A stretch of 25,597 bases of DNA from CAJCIY01 sp036379355 (GTDB taxonomy: Bacteria; Actinomycetota; Actinomycetes; Mycobacteriales; CAJCIY01). Positions 14,463 through 22,569 of this stretch are shown here, piece by piece. The notes under the pieces were generated by a model. That model searched no databases. It saw only the letters and a list, made by a program, of their open reading frames with translations, and was not told where the DNA came from. Position 1 is the stretch's first letter, and the number at the start of each line of letters is the position of its first letter. The position numbers were made by a program, and so were the translations under genes. The stretch covers positions 1-25,597 of the forward strand of contig DASVGV010000113.1 of the NCBI GenBank assembly GCA_036379355.1. Direction: 5' to 3'.

Positions 14463-15533
14463 TCAGGCCAGGCTGCCGTGCGCGAGGAACTCGGCGTAGA
14501 ACAGGCCGAGCCCGAAGGCCACGGAGAGACCGGCGAGGATCCAGAACCGGATCAGGATCGTGACTTCTTCCCAGCCCCCCAGTTCGAAGTGGTGGTGCAG
14601 CGGCGCCATGCGGAAGACCCGGCGCCCGGTTGTGCGGAACAGCGCGATCTGCACGATGACCGAGAGGGTGACCGCCGCGAACAGCCCGCCCAGCACGACC
14701 AGGAGCAGTTCCGTGCGCGTGGTGATCGCGATCGTGGCGAAGGCACCACCCAGGGCCAGCGAGCCGGTGTCGCCCATGAAGATGCGCGCGGGCGGCGCGT
14801 TCCACCACAGGAAGCCGAAACAGGCACCCATGGCGGCTGCCGCCACCACGGCGATGTCGAGGGGATCGCGGACCAGGTAGCAGGACGTGGCCACCTCGCC
14901 ACAACGGTTTCCGAACTGCCAGAACGCAATGATCACGTACGCGCCGAAGACCATCGCCGAGACGCCGGTCGCGAGCCCGTCCAGACCGTCGGTGAGGTTC
15001 ACCGCGTTCGAGGTGCCACTGATCATGAGGTAGGCCCAGATCACGAATCCGAGGACGCCCAGCCCGATGGTCGAGTCGTGGATGAACGAGATGTGGTCGG
15101 AGGCCGGTCGCAGGTGCCCGACGTCGCCGCTGCGGAACTGCCTCGCCAGGACCGCGAAGACGACGGCCACGGAAGCCTGTCCGACCAGCTTCGCGGTCTT
15201 CGACAGCCCGAGATTGCGCTGGTGCCGGATCTTGAGGAAGTCGTCGAGGAACCCGACCAGCCCGAGGCCCGTCATCGTCATCAGGACGAGCAGGCCGGAC
15301 ACGGTGGGACCGGTCTGGCGAATGAGGTGGGCGACGAGATAGCCGACGAGGGTGGCCACGATGATGACCGTGCCGCCCATCGTCGGCGTGCCGCGCTTGG
15401 CGTGATGGCTCTGCGGTCCGTCGTCGCGGATCTCCTGGCCGTAGCCCTGCCGCCGGAAGAAGCGGATGACCGCCGGGGTGGTGAGGACAGCCACCAAGAG
15501 CGACGCGAGCGCCGCGATGAGGACCGACTTCAC
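14463..15533 (-). CDS. mraY: Phospho-MurNAc-pentapeptide transferase MraY
   Basis: Transfers phospho-MurNAc-pentapeptide to undecaprenyl phosphate to form lipid I. The 356-residue polytopic protein has GTPTMGG (48-54), the Mg-binding LDDFLK (96-101, D97/D98), NLTDGLDGLA (179-188), FMGDTGSLALGG, and the histidine motif APLHHHFE near the C-terminus. All key residues are present. The GTG start at 15533 overlaps the murF stop (GTGA). The next gene is ftsW rather than murD. Confidence 0.98.
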   Translation of the reverse strand: MKSVLIAALASLLVAVLTTPAVIRFFRRQGYGQEIRDDGPQSHHAKRGTPTMGGTVIIVATLVGYLVAHLIRQTGPTVSGLLVLMTMTGLGLVGFLDDFLKIRHQRNLGLSKTAKLVGQASVAVVFAVLARQFRSGDVGHLRPASDHISFIHDSTIGLGVLGFVIWAYLMISGTSNAVNLTDGLDGLATGVSAMVFGAYVIIAFWQFGNRCGEVATSCYLVRDPLDIAVVAAAAMGACFGFLWWNAPPARIFMGDTGSLALGGAFATIAITTRTELLLVVLGGLFAAVTLSVIVQIALFRTTGRRVFRMAPLHHHFELGGWEEVTILIRFWILAGLSVAFGLGLFYAEFLAHGSLA

Positions 15534-16852
15534 GGGGACTCATCCTGCCGTACGAGCCGCTCCGCGAGCCGTTCCAGACCGGCGGCGCGAGAAGCCTTGA
15601 CCAGAACCACATCTCCGGGGCGGAGCTCGCCGGCAAGCAGCGCGAGCGCGGCGTCCACGTCGGCCGCGTCGGCGTCGGCAGCGTACGCGGGGGCATCCAC
15701 CGCCACGATGCGGTCGACGGACAGCGACCGGGCGTACGCCGCGACCGCGGCGTGTGCGGCATCGGCCCCGTCGCCCAGCTCGGCCATCGGCCCCAGCACC
15801 GCCAGCCGCCGCCGCGCATCCATCGCGGCCAGGGCGTCGAGAGCAGCGCGCATCGACTCGGGGTTCGCGTTGTAGGCGTCGTTCACCACGACCACGCCCC
15901 CCGCCGTCTCGGCGATCTCCATCCGCCAGCGGCTCACCGGCCGAGCCCGGTTCAGCGCGGCGCCGACGACCTCGACCGGCAGGCCCTCCGCGAGTCCGAC
16001 CGCGGCTGCGGCGAGCGCGTTGCTCACCTGATGCGCGCCGACCAGGAGGAGGCGTACCGGCGTGGCCCCTTCGGGCGCCACCAGCCGGAACCCGGCCCGT
16101 CCGTTCCGGTCGAGGTCCACGCCCTCGGCCCGCACGTCGCCCGTCGCACCGAACGTGCGGATCGCGGCTCGGGCCCGCGGCGCCATGGCCGCGACGAGGG
16201 GGTCGTCCGCGTTGAGGACCGCGAGCTCGGACGCGGCCTCGGCGAGCTCCCCCTTCGCCTGCGCGATGGCGGCGCGGCTCCCGAACTCGCCCAGGTGCGC
16301 GCTGCCCACGTTGAGGACGACACCGGTGTGCGGCCGGGCCATCGCGCAGAGGCGTGCCACGTCCCCGCGCGCCCGCGCCCCCATCTCCAGGACCAGGTGC
16401 CGCGTGGACTCGTCCGCGCTCAGAACCGTCAGCGGTGCACCGAGGTCGTTGTTGTAGGAGCCGGGCGGAGCGACCGTCGGGCCGGACTCGGCCAACACGG
16501 CAGCGAGCAGGTCCTTCGTCGACGTCTTGCCGGCCGATCCGGTGACGCCGGTGACGCGGGCGGGCAGCCGGTCCCGGTGGTGTGCCGCCAGCGCGGCCAG
16601 CGCGCGGACGGCATCGGGTACGAGGACGTGGGGCACGTCGACGGGGCGCTCGACGACCGCTGCGACCGCACCCGCGTCGCAGGCAGGTCGCACGAAGTCG
16701 TGCCCGTCGACGCGCTCTCCGGGCAGGGCGACGAACAGGGCGCCGGAACGGGCAGAGCGCGAGTCGATGACGACGCTCTCGTACGTCGCCCTGGGGTCCG
16801 CGTGCAGCACGCCGCCGGTGGCGGCCGCAGCCTCGGCCAGCGTCGCGATCAC
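15530..16852 (-). CDS. murF: UDP-MurNAc-tripeptide-D-Ala-D-Ala ligase MurF
   Basis: ATP-dependent addition of D-Ala-D-Ala to the UDP-MurNAc-tripeptide. 440 residues from GTG at 16852 (VIATLAEAAAATGG); the open frame runs further upstream, but this is antisense-like sequence inside murE. The N-terminal domain has VVIDSRSARSGALFVALPGERVDGHDF (27-53, in two pieces), the ATP loop GVTGSAGKTSTKD (102-114) and NNDLGAPLTVL. The central part has EMGARARGDVARL, and the C-terminal domain has VVNDAYNANPESM and LGPMAELG, which distinguish MurF. It overlaps murE at the start and mraY at the end by 4 nt each. Confidence 0.97.
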   Translation of the reverse strand: MIATLAEAAAATGGVLHADPRATYESVVIDSRSARSGALFVALPGERVDGHDFVRPACDAGAVAAVVERPVDVPHVLVPDAVRALAALAAHHRDRLPARVTGVTGSAGKTSTKDLLAAVLAESGPTVAPPGSYNNDLGAPLTVLSADESTRHLVLEMGARARGDVARLCAMARPHTGVVLNVGSAHLGEFGSRAAIAQAKGELAEAASELAVLNADDPLVAAMAPRARAAIRTFGATGDVRAEGVDLDRNGRAGFRLVAPEGATPVRLLLVGAHQVSNALAAAAVGLAEGLPVEVVGAALNRARPVSRWRMEIAETAGGVVVVNDAYNANPESMRAALDALAAMDARRRLAVLGPMAELGDGADAAHAAVAAYARSLSVDRIVAVDAPAYAADADAADVDAALALLAGELRPGDVVLVKASRAAGLERLAERLVRQDESP

Positions 16853-18327
16853 GAGGCGATCGCCCGGCGCAGCACGTCGCGGTCGTCGAAGGGACGGACG
16901 ACGCCGGCGCTCTCCTGGCCGGTCTCGTGTCCCTTGCCGGCGACGAGCAGCGTGTCCCCGCTTTCCAAACCCGCTGCGGCCAGGGCGATTGCCGCGGCAC
17001 GGTCCGGCTCGACGACGAACCGTCCCGAAAGACCTGCGGTCATCTCGCCCAGGATCGCCATCGGGTCCTCGCTGCGGGGGTTGTCGCTCGTGAACACCGC
17101 CAGGTCGCTGCCCGCGACGGCGGCGCGGGCCATGGCGGGTCGCTTGCCGTGGTCTCGGTCGCCACCGGCGCCCAGGACCACGACCAGGCGTCCTCGGGTC
17201 AGCGGGCGCAACGCGGCCAGGACCCGGGCGACCGCATCGGGCGTGTGGGCGTAGTCGACCAGCGCGGTGAACGCCTGGCCCGCCTCCACCCTCTCGAGCC
17301 GTCCGGGAGGGCCGCCGGCCGCCGCGACTCCGGCCGCCGCGCGGGCCACGTCCAGTCCTGCGCACGCCCCGGCCGCCAGCGCGGCCAGCGCGTTCGCCAC
17401 GTTGAACGAGCCCGGCAGGGGCACGCCGAGGAGCAGGTCCGCACCGTGCGGGCCCTGCACCGGGACCTGCGACCCGCGGGCGTCTGCCGTGCCCTCCCCG
17501 GCCCGCCAGTCGGCGTCCCCGTCGCCGACCGCGTAGGTCACCACCGGAATCCGTACCTGCCGGGCGAGCCGCCGGCCCCAGGCGTCGTCCACGCAGATGA
17601 CGGCACGCCGGCAGCGACCGGGCTCGAACAGGCTCGCCTTGGCGGCGAAGTACCGCTCCATCGTGCCGTGGTAGTCGAGGTGGTCCTGCGACAGTCCGGT
17701 GAACACGCCCACGTCGTAGGTGATGCCGTCCACGCGGTGCTGGTCCAGCGCGTGCGACGACACCTCCATCGCGACCGCCTGCACCCCGCGCTCGCGGGCC
17801 ACCGCCAGCAGCGCATGCAGGTCGGGCGCCTCCGGCGTCGTGCGCACCGACGCGATCACCTCGTCGCGCAGGCGGGTCTCGATGGTTCCGATCAGCCCCG
17901 TGACACGGCCGCACGCCCGCAGGGCGGCGTCGAGGAGGTACGTGACCGTCGTCTTCCCGTTCGTCCCGGTGACACCGATCATCGTCATGGCGGCGGCCGG
18001 GTGCCCGTAGACCTCCGCCGCGAGGCCACCGACGAACCTTCGCGGACGGTCCACCGCCAAGACGGGCACCTGCTCCGGCACGACCACACCCGGCTCGGTC
18101 AGGACCGCGACCGCGCCGGCACCGATCGCGGCGGTCACGAACGCGCCCCCGTGGGTGACAGCGCCGGGAAGCGCCGCGTACAGGTCGCCCCGACGCACCG
18201 ACCGGGAGTCGAGCGTCACGCCGGAGACGCCGATCCGGTCCCACCCGCCGCCGGGCCGCACTCCGGCCAGAGCCGCGAGGCGATCGAGCGGAACCGGCGT
18301 CCGACCGTCGGGACGTGGCACGGACAC
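16849..18327 (-). CDS. murE: UDP-MurNAc-dipeptide-diaminopimelate ligase MurE
   Basis: Adds diaminopimelate to UDP-MurNAc-L-Ala-D-Glu. The 492-residue protein has GVTLDSRSVRRGDLYAALPG near the N-terminus, ATP loop GVTGTNGKTT (118-127), the carbamylated lysine region FAAKASLF (K230), DYAHTPDAV (358-366) and the DAP-recognition motif DNPRSEDP (415-422). DNPR predicts a diaminopimelate-type wall and rules out a lysine-adding MurE. The GTG start at 18327 lies 10 nt after the ftsI stop; the second GTG two codons in is an alternative. The stop overlaps murF (GTGA). Confidence 0.98.
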   Translation of the reverse strand: MSVPRPDGRTPVPLDRLAALAGVRPGGGWDRIGVSGVTLDSRSVRRGDLYAALPGAVTHGGAFVTAAIGAGAVAVLTEPGVVVPEQVPVLAVDRPRRFVGGLAAEVYGHPAAAMTMIGVTGTNGKTTVTYLLDAALRACGRVTGLIGTIETRLRDEVIASVRTTPEAPDLHALLAVARERGVQAVAMEVSSHALDQHRVDGITYDVGVFTGLSQDHLDYHGTMERYFAAKASLFEPGRCRRAVICVDDAWGRRLARQVRIPVVTYAVGDGDADWRAGEGTADARGSQVPVQGPHGADLLLGVPLPGSFNVANALAALAAGACAGLDVARAAAGVAAAGGPPGRLERVEAGQAFTALVDYAHTPDAVARVLAALRPLTRGRLVVVLGAGGDRDHGKRPAMARAAVAGSDLAVFTSDNPRSEDPMAILGEMTAGLSGRFVVEPDRAAAIALAAAGLESGDTLLVAGKGHETGQESAGVVRPFDDRDVLRRAIAS

Positions 18328-18337
18328 GTCGCTGAAC

Positions 18338-20269
18338 CTAACTGCCCAGCGGGAACAGTGGTGCCTTCGACGCCGACGGCGGGATCTTCAAGGACTGCAG
18401 GGCGAACGACATCACCTTCTGGAAGACCGGTGCAGCCACGGTGCCGCCGTAGATGTTGCCCTTCGGCTTGTCCAGGACCACCTCGACCACGAGCCGGGGG
18501 TTCTGCGCGGGCGCCATGCCGACGAAGGTGGCGGTGTAGCCGGAGTACCTGCCGTTGGCGCCGATCGCGTTGGCGGTCCCCGTCTTGCCGGCGATGCGGT
18601 AACCCGGGATCGCCGCGTCGGGAGCCGTTCCGTTGGTCGTGGTGACCTGCTCGAGCATCTCCCGCAGGGTCAGCGCGACCGAGGAGTCCACCACCCTGTG
18701 CGTGGCCGGGGCCGGCGCCTTGGTCACCGTCCCGTCGGGTGCTGTGGTCGATGCCACGATCGACGGCTGGACGTAGACGCCACCGTTCGCGAGCGCACCG
18801 TACGCCGCCGCGATCTGCATCGCGGTGACGTCCATGCCCTGGCCGAACGGGATCGTGGCAGCGGTGGTCGGGCCCCACTTGTCCACCGGCGGAAGGACGC
18901 CAGCGCTCTCCCCGGGCAGCCCAACGCCCGTCGGCTGGCCGAAGCCGAACGCCTTGAGGTACGAGTCGACGGTGGCGTTGCCCAGTCGCTGGGCGATCTC
19001 GATGGCACCGATGTTGCTGGACTTGGCCAGCACACCGGTGAAGGTGAGGTGCTCGGTGCCATGCGGCTCGGCGTCGTGGAACGTCGCGTCGGCGACCCGC
19101 AACGAGGGCGGGATCGTGAGCACCGACGTCGGCGTCAGGGTCTTCGTCTGCAGCGCCGCGGCAGCCACGATCATCTTGTTGACCGAGCCCGGCTCGTACA
19201 TGTCACTGACCGTGCGGTTGCCGGTCTGCCCGGGCTTGGCGGCGCCGGGATCCGCGGCGTTGAACGTGGGGGCCGTGGCGTCGGCCAGCACCTGACCGGT
19301 CGTGGGGTCGAGCACGATCACACTGCCCGAGTCGGCGTGGGAGGCCGCCACCTGCGCGGCGATCGCCTGTTCGGCCATCCACTGGATGTCACGGTTCAGC
19401 GTCAGCGTCACCGTCGAGCCGGCGACGGCCGGCGTCGTCCGGTCCACTCCTCCGGGGATGACCGTGCCCTGTGGGTCGACCTCGACCGTCGAGCTGCCGG
19501 CGGTGCCCTGGAGGATCGACTGGTCCGCCGCCTCGACGCCCGCGACGCCCTGCCCGGCGTAGTTGGTGAACCCGACGACGTTGGAGGCGAGCGTGCCCCC
19601 CGGATAGATCCGCTTCGTCTCGTCGAGGGTGGCGACCCCCGGCAGCTTCAAGGCATCGACCTGCCGTCCCTGCGCCGGCGTGAGGCCGTGGGCCAGGTAG
19701 ACGAACCGTCCGTGCAGCGTCATGCGCGCCTGGATGGTGGCGGCGTCGACGCCGAGGAGCGGCGCGAGGCGGGCCGCCTCGCGAGGTGCGTCGGTGACCA
19801 GCGTCGGATCGACATAGACGGCCCGCGCGTCCACCGACTCGGCAATGACGTTTCCGTCGCGATCGGTGATCGCGCCGCGGACCGGCTGGATCGTGGTCGT
19901 ACGCACCCGCTGCTGTTCGGCCTGCGCGGCATACGCGGTAGCGCCGAACCCCTGCAGGTACAGCAGACGGGCGACCAGGGCGAGTAGGGCCATCGTCAGG
20001 ACGACGACGCCGGCCCGCAGCCGGACGCCGGGCCGTACCGACCGGCGGACGGGTCGTGTCCGGCTGCGCACGGCGGTCTTCGGGCGGCCACGGGACGATG
20101 CGCGCCGAGGGCGAGGTGTGGCCGACCGTGCAGCCGCCCGCCGCGGTGTCCCGCGCTGCGCTGTTGCCTGCCGTGCAGCGCCTTTCGCCCGGCGGCCGCC
20201 GGCGACACCGGGCTTCGGGGGAGGCAACCAGCCGTCCCGTCGCGGAGTCGAACGGCGCGGCGGCGTCAT
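18338..20269 (-). CDS. ftsI: Septal transpeptidase FtsI (class B penicillin-binding protein)
   Basis: Cross-links septal peptidoglycan with FtsW; target of beta-lactams. The 643 residues comprise a long Arg/Pro-rich cytoplasmic N-terminus (1-83), one membrane helix (about 86-106), a PBP dimer domain with RGAITDRDGNVIA (131-143), and the transpeptidase domain. The active site has SVNK (362-365, catalytic Ser362), SSN (417-419) and KTGT (562-565). The long basic N-terminus is common in actinobacterial FtsI. The ATG at 20269 overlaps the ftsL stop by 4 nt (ATGA). Confidence 0.98.
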   Translation of the reverse strand: MTPPRRSTPRRDGWLPPPKPGVAGGRRAKGAARQATAQRGTPRRAAARSATPRPRRASSRGRPKTAVRSRTRPVRRSVRPGVRLRAGVVVLTMALLALVARLLYLQGFGATAYAAQAEQQRVRTTTIQPVRGAITDRDGNVIAESVDARAVYVDPTLVTDAPREAARLAPLLGVDAATIQARMTLHGRFVYLAHGLTPAQGRQVDALKLPGVATLDETKRIYPGGTLASNVVGFTNYAGQGVAGVEAADQSILQGTAGSSTVEVDPQGTVIPGGVDRTTPAVAGSTVTLTLNRDIQWMAEQAIAAQVAASHADSGSVIVLDPTTGQVLADATAPTFNAADPGAAKPGQTGNRTVSDMYEPGSVNKMIVAAAALQTKTLTPTSVLTIPPSLRVADATFHDAEPHGTEHLTFTGVLAKSSNIGAIEIAQRLGNATVDSYLKAFGFGQPTGVGLPGESAGVLPPVDKWGPTTAATIPFGQGMDVTAMQIAAAYGALANGGVYVQPSIVASTTAPDGTVTKAPAPATHRVVDSSVALTLREMLEQVTTTNGTAPDAAIPGYRIAGKTGTANAIGANGRYSGYTATFVGMAPAQNPRLVVEVVLDKPKGNIYGGTVAAPVFQKVMSFALQSLKIPPSASKAPLFPLGS

Positions 20270-20742
20270 GGCCCCGCCTTCGGGTGCGGCCCGTTCGGGG
20301 GGGCCGCCTGGCCCGCGACGACGACCCCGTCAACGGCCTTCGCCCCAGCGGCAGGGACCGGAGCGCCGGCCATGACCGGCCCCACCACCGTGCCGCCAGG
20401 GGTCACGTACCCGGCAGTGAGGTCCGGCACCATGCCCAGCGCGGTCGCCCGGGCGGCCAGCGCGGCCGGGTCCTGGTCGTGCTCGACGGCGCGCTGTAGC
20501 GCCTGCTCCTGGTCCTGGAGCGCGGCACCCTGCTGCTGGAGGTCGGTCAGCCGGAACGACGCCTGTGCGCGCTGCATGTTGAGCAGCAGCAGCCCGACGA
20601 GGCCGAGCGCCAGGATGGCGGCGACCAGCAGGACGAACGGCATCTTCGCCGCCTTGCGGCGCGGCGCGCGCACCAGGCGAAGGAACGGACGTCGCTCCGA
20701 CAACCCTTGCGGTACGGGCGTTTCCAGCGGCTGCGCGGTCAT
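20266..20742 (-). CDS. ftsL: FtsL-like septum protein
   Basis: A 158-residue bitopic protein in the ftsL position. It has a basic cytoplasmic N-terminus (1-34), one membrane helix (about 35-55), a short coiled coil or leucine-zipper-like stretch (about 60-90), then DPAALAARATALGMVP (91-106), typical of actinobacterial FtsL. The Pro/Ala/Gly-rich tail (107-158) is poorly conserved in the family. FtsL normally pairs with FtsQ and DivIC and activates FtsW-FtsI; FtsQ is not in this window. Overlaps are ATGA with rsmH upstream and ATGA with ftsI downstream. Confidence 0.92.
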   Translation of the reverse strand: MTAQPLETPVPQGLSERRPFLRLVRAPRRKAAKMPFVLLVAAILALGLVGLLLLNMQRAQASFRLTDLQQQGAALQDQEQALQRAVEHDQDPAALAARATALGMVPDLTAGYVTPGGTVVGPVMAGAPVPAAGAKAVDGVVVAGQAAPPNGPHPKAGP

Positions 20743-21674
20743 GCCGCGTCCCGTATGCGCTCGACGGCGCGCAGGCGCGCGGAGGCCGCGCGTGGGTTGT
20801 CCGCCACCTCGTCCGGCGACGGCCGCTCCGCACCCCGCGTGAGAGCACGCAGCTCCGGTACGGCGTCGGCGGCCGGTACGGGCAGGTCCGCGGGCAGCGC
20901 CGCGGTCGTTCCGGTGGCGAACGCCTTCTTGACGATGCGGTCCTCCAGGGAGTGGTACGACAGAACCGCGAGGCGACCCTGCACGGTCAGCGCCTTGATG
21001 GCGGCGGGGACGGCACGGGCCAGGGCGTCGAGCTCCCCGTTCACCTCGATCCGCAGCGCCTGGAAGGTGCGGGTGGCGGGATGCCCACCAGTGCGGCGGG
21101 TCGCGGCGGGGATGGCCGCCTTCACGGTCTCGGCGAGCTGGCCGGTCGAGGCGATGGGGCGGGCGCGCACGATCGCCTGCGCGACCCGCGCGGCGAACCG
21201 CTCCTCGCCGTAGCGGCCGATGACGCGAGCCAGATCCCGTACGTCGTAGCTGTTCACGACCTCTGCGGCGGACGGGCCCCGACTGGTGTCCATGCGCATG
21301 TCGAGCGGAGCGTCCTGGCGGTACGAGAAACCGCGAACCGCGTCGTCGAGCTGGAGTGAGGAGACTCCCAGATCCATCAGGATGCCTTGCACCGCAGGCA
21401 GTCCCAGCCCGGCGAGAATGTCCGGGAGCTCGTCGTAGACGGCATGGACGAAGGTGGTCCGGTCGGCGAAGGCGGCCAGCCGGGCGGTGCTCCGGGTCAA
21501 CGCGTCGGCATCGCGGTCGATGCCGACGAGGCGGACCGCGGGCAGGGCGGCCAACAGGGCGGCGGCATGGCCTCCCAGCCCGAGCGTGCAGTCGACGACG
21601 ACCGCCTCGGGCTCGCGCAGGGCCGGAGCGAGCAGAGCGACGATCCGCTCACGCATCACCGGCACATGTGCCAT
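20739..21674 (-). CDS. rsmH: 16S rRNA (cytosine1402-N4) methyltransferase RsmH (MraW)
   Basis: Methylates N4 of C1402 in 16S rRNA in the P site. The 311 residues start at ATG 21674 (MAHVPVMRER), with AGGGGA a few nt upstream; the longer open frame reaching to 21944 is inside mraZ and is rejected. Motifs are VVDCTLGLGGHAAALL (27-42), GIDRDADAL, FVHAVYDELPD, GILMDLGVSSLQLDDAVRGFSY and DAPLDMRMD, and SYHSLEDRIVKKAF near the end. It is the second gene of the cluster but is separated from mraZ by 154 nt containing a large hairpin. Confidence 0.98.
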   Translation of the reverse strand: MAHVPVMRERIVALLAPALREPEAVVVDCTLGLGGHAAALLAALPAVRLVGIDRDADALTRSTARLAAFADRTTFVHAVYDELPDILAGLGLPAVQGILMDLGVSSLQLDDAVRGFSYRQDAPLDMRMDTSRGPSAAEVVNSYDVRDLARVIGRYGEERFAARVAQAIVRARPIASTGQLAETVKAAIPAATRRTGGHPATRTFQALRIEVNGELDALARAVPAAIKALTVQGRLAVLSYHSLEDRIVKKAFATGTTAALPADLPVPAADAVPELRALTRGAERPSPDEVADNPRAASARLRAVERIRDAA

Positions 21675-21691
21675 GCGGTTCCCCTGACATT

Positions 21692-21712
21692 CCGACCCTG
21701 CCCCGACCCTGC
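21692..21712. repeat. Two direct copies of CCGACCCTGC in the rsmH leader
   Basis: CCGACCCTGC occurs at 21692-21701 and 21703-21712, an 11-bp period, 18-38 nt before the rsmH start. An 11-bp period would place both copies on one face of the helix, so a regulator site is conceivable, but it could be chance in GC-rich DNA. Confidence 0.5.
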
Positions 21713-21741
21713 TGCACCGCCACCTGTCTCCCGTCCGCCGG

Positions 21742-21812
21742 CCCATCTCGGCCCCCGCTCCGACCTGGCACCGGGGAAGGTGCGCCAGGGCAGGAGCGGG
21801 GGGAGAGATGGG
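21742..21812 (-). promoter_or_regulatory. Large stem-loop between mraZ and rsmH
   Basis: The arms pair as CCCATCTC/GAGATGGG (21742-21749 with 21805-21812), CCCCCGCTCC/GGAGCGGGGG (21752-21761 with 21793-21802), CCTG/CAGG (21764-21767 with 21786-21789) and GCACC/GGTGC (21768-21772 with 21779-21783). This gives about 27 base pairs around a 6-nt loop, interrupted only by small internal loops. It begins 16 nt after the mraZ stop. There is no U-run, so it is either a GC-type terminator/attenuator or an RNA-stabilising or processing element separating mraZ from the rest of the operon. Confidence 0.75.
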
Positions 21813-21828
21813 TCTGCGGGCAGCCCCG

Positions 21829-22257
21829 TCAGAACCCGGGGAAGACCTCCTCGCCCAGTTGCGCGTACGTCGGCTCCTGCTCGCGCAGGTAGGCCTCCCA
21901 CGCGCCGGCGTCCCAGACCTCCGCACGGGTGTTGGCACCGACAACCACGCACTCCTTGTCGAGCCCCGCGTAGGTCCGCAGGGTCGACGGCACGGAGATG
22001 CGGCCCTGCTTGTCCGGCACCTGGTCCACGGCCGAGCCGTAGAACAGCCGGCCGTAGTCCTGCGCGCCGCGGTTGGTGAGCGACGCCTGCCGCAACGTCG
22101 CGCTCATCCGCACGAACTCGTCGGTCGGGAACACGTACAGGCAGTTGACCTGTCCACGCGTGATCACCAACCCCTCCGCCAGCTCGTGCCGCCATTTGGC
22201 CGGCAGGACCAGCCGGCCCTTCTCGTCGAGGCGGAGCGGATGCGTGCCGAGGAACAC
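21829..22257 (-). CDS. mraZ: Transcriptional regulator MraZ
   Basis: DNA-binding protein of the AbrB/SpoVT-like fold that controls the dcw cluster. 142 residues, the usual length. Two MraZ repeats are seen: FLGTHPLRLDEKGRLVLPAKWR (about 2-23, in two parts) and DKQGRISVPSTLR (about 82-94), each with the D-KGR-like loop typical of the family. The start is GTG at 22257, with the strong Shine-Dalgarno sequence GGGGAGG (22265-22271) 7 nt upstream; the longer open frame to 22536 has no support. It is first in the cluster, right behind a promoter with phased GTGG boxes that it probably binds itself. Confidence 0.97.
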   Translation of the reverse strand: MFLGTHPLRLDEKGRLVLPAKWRHELAEGLVITRGQVNCLYVFPTDEFVRMSATLRQASLTNRGAQDYGRLFYGSAVDQVPDKQGRISVPSTLRTYAGLDKECVVVGANTRAEVWDAGAWEAYLREQEPTYAQLGEEVFPGF

Positions 22258-22286
22258 CCCGCCACCTCCCCGTCTCTGCCCGTTCG

Positions 22287-22334
22287 TTCCATCGCGCGCC
22301 ACATTACCCCACAACGCTCCACCGTCAACGGTGG
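22287..22334 (-). promoter_or_regulatory. mraZ (dcw) promoter with phased MraZ boxes
   Basis: A -35 box TTGACG (22323-22328) and a -10 box TAATGT (22301-22306) are 16 nt apart on the minus strand. Four boxes occur at an exact 10-bp period: GTGGAG (22317-22322), GTGGGG (22307-22312), GTGGCG (22297-22302) and ATGGAA (22287-22292). The boxes fill the spacer and overlap the -10. MraZ of other bacteria binds GTGGG-type repeats at this spacing upstream of its own gene, so autorepression is the likely function. A 16-bp palindrome, CCACCGTCAACGGTGG (22319-22334), adds an inverted box overlapping the -35. Confidence 0.8.
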
Positions 22335-22539
22335 TCGCTCCACGACACACCGACGATCTGCGCGGTCGAGGGAGGGCGCACTCAGCAGCTCGCCTCAGGC
22401 CTCGACCAGTCGGAAGTTGCTGCGGCACAGGACATTTGATGCCCGCTTTGCGCATCGGGCCCAGGTCGCGGCCGAGCCGACGGGCCGCGCCGGCTCCGCG
22501 CCACCCCCGGAGCGGCCTATCGGCGGCCCGCTCCACAAC
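22335..22539. other. Non-coding stretch between the mraZ promoter and the methyltransferase terminator
   Basis: I find no gene, RNA gene or clear repeat in this stretch. It is part of the 312-nt gap between mraZ and the methyltransferase gene. Open frames that enter it lack a ribosome binding site and family resemblance. Confidence 0.5.
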
Positions 22540-22569
22540 GCCCCACCCGACCCGGGCGGGTGCCGGGGC
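22540..22569 (-). terminator. Hairpin at the end of the methyltransferase gene
   Basis: GCCCC (22540-22544) pairs with GGGGC (22565-22569) and ACCCG (22545-22549) with CGGGT (22557-22561), with a 3-nt bulge. It directly abuts the TGA at 22570-22572. There is no U-run, as is common for terminators in GC-rich actinobacteria. It would keep the methyltransferase transcript from running into the mraZ promoter. Confidence 0.5.

Noticed and set aside
16853..18244. Long N-terminal extension of the MurF frame
   Set aside because: This stretch is an out-of-frame reading of murE. MurF length and the GTGA overlap at 16849-16852 support the shorter start.
21675..21944. Upstream extension of RsmH
   Set aside because: It reads through the hairpin and mraZ out of frame. 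The conserved start MAHVPVM with its own Shine-Dalgarno sequence is at 21674.
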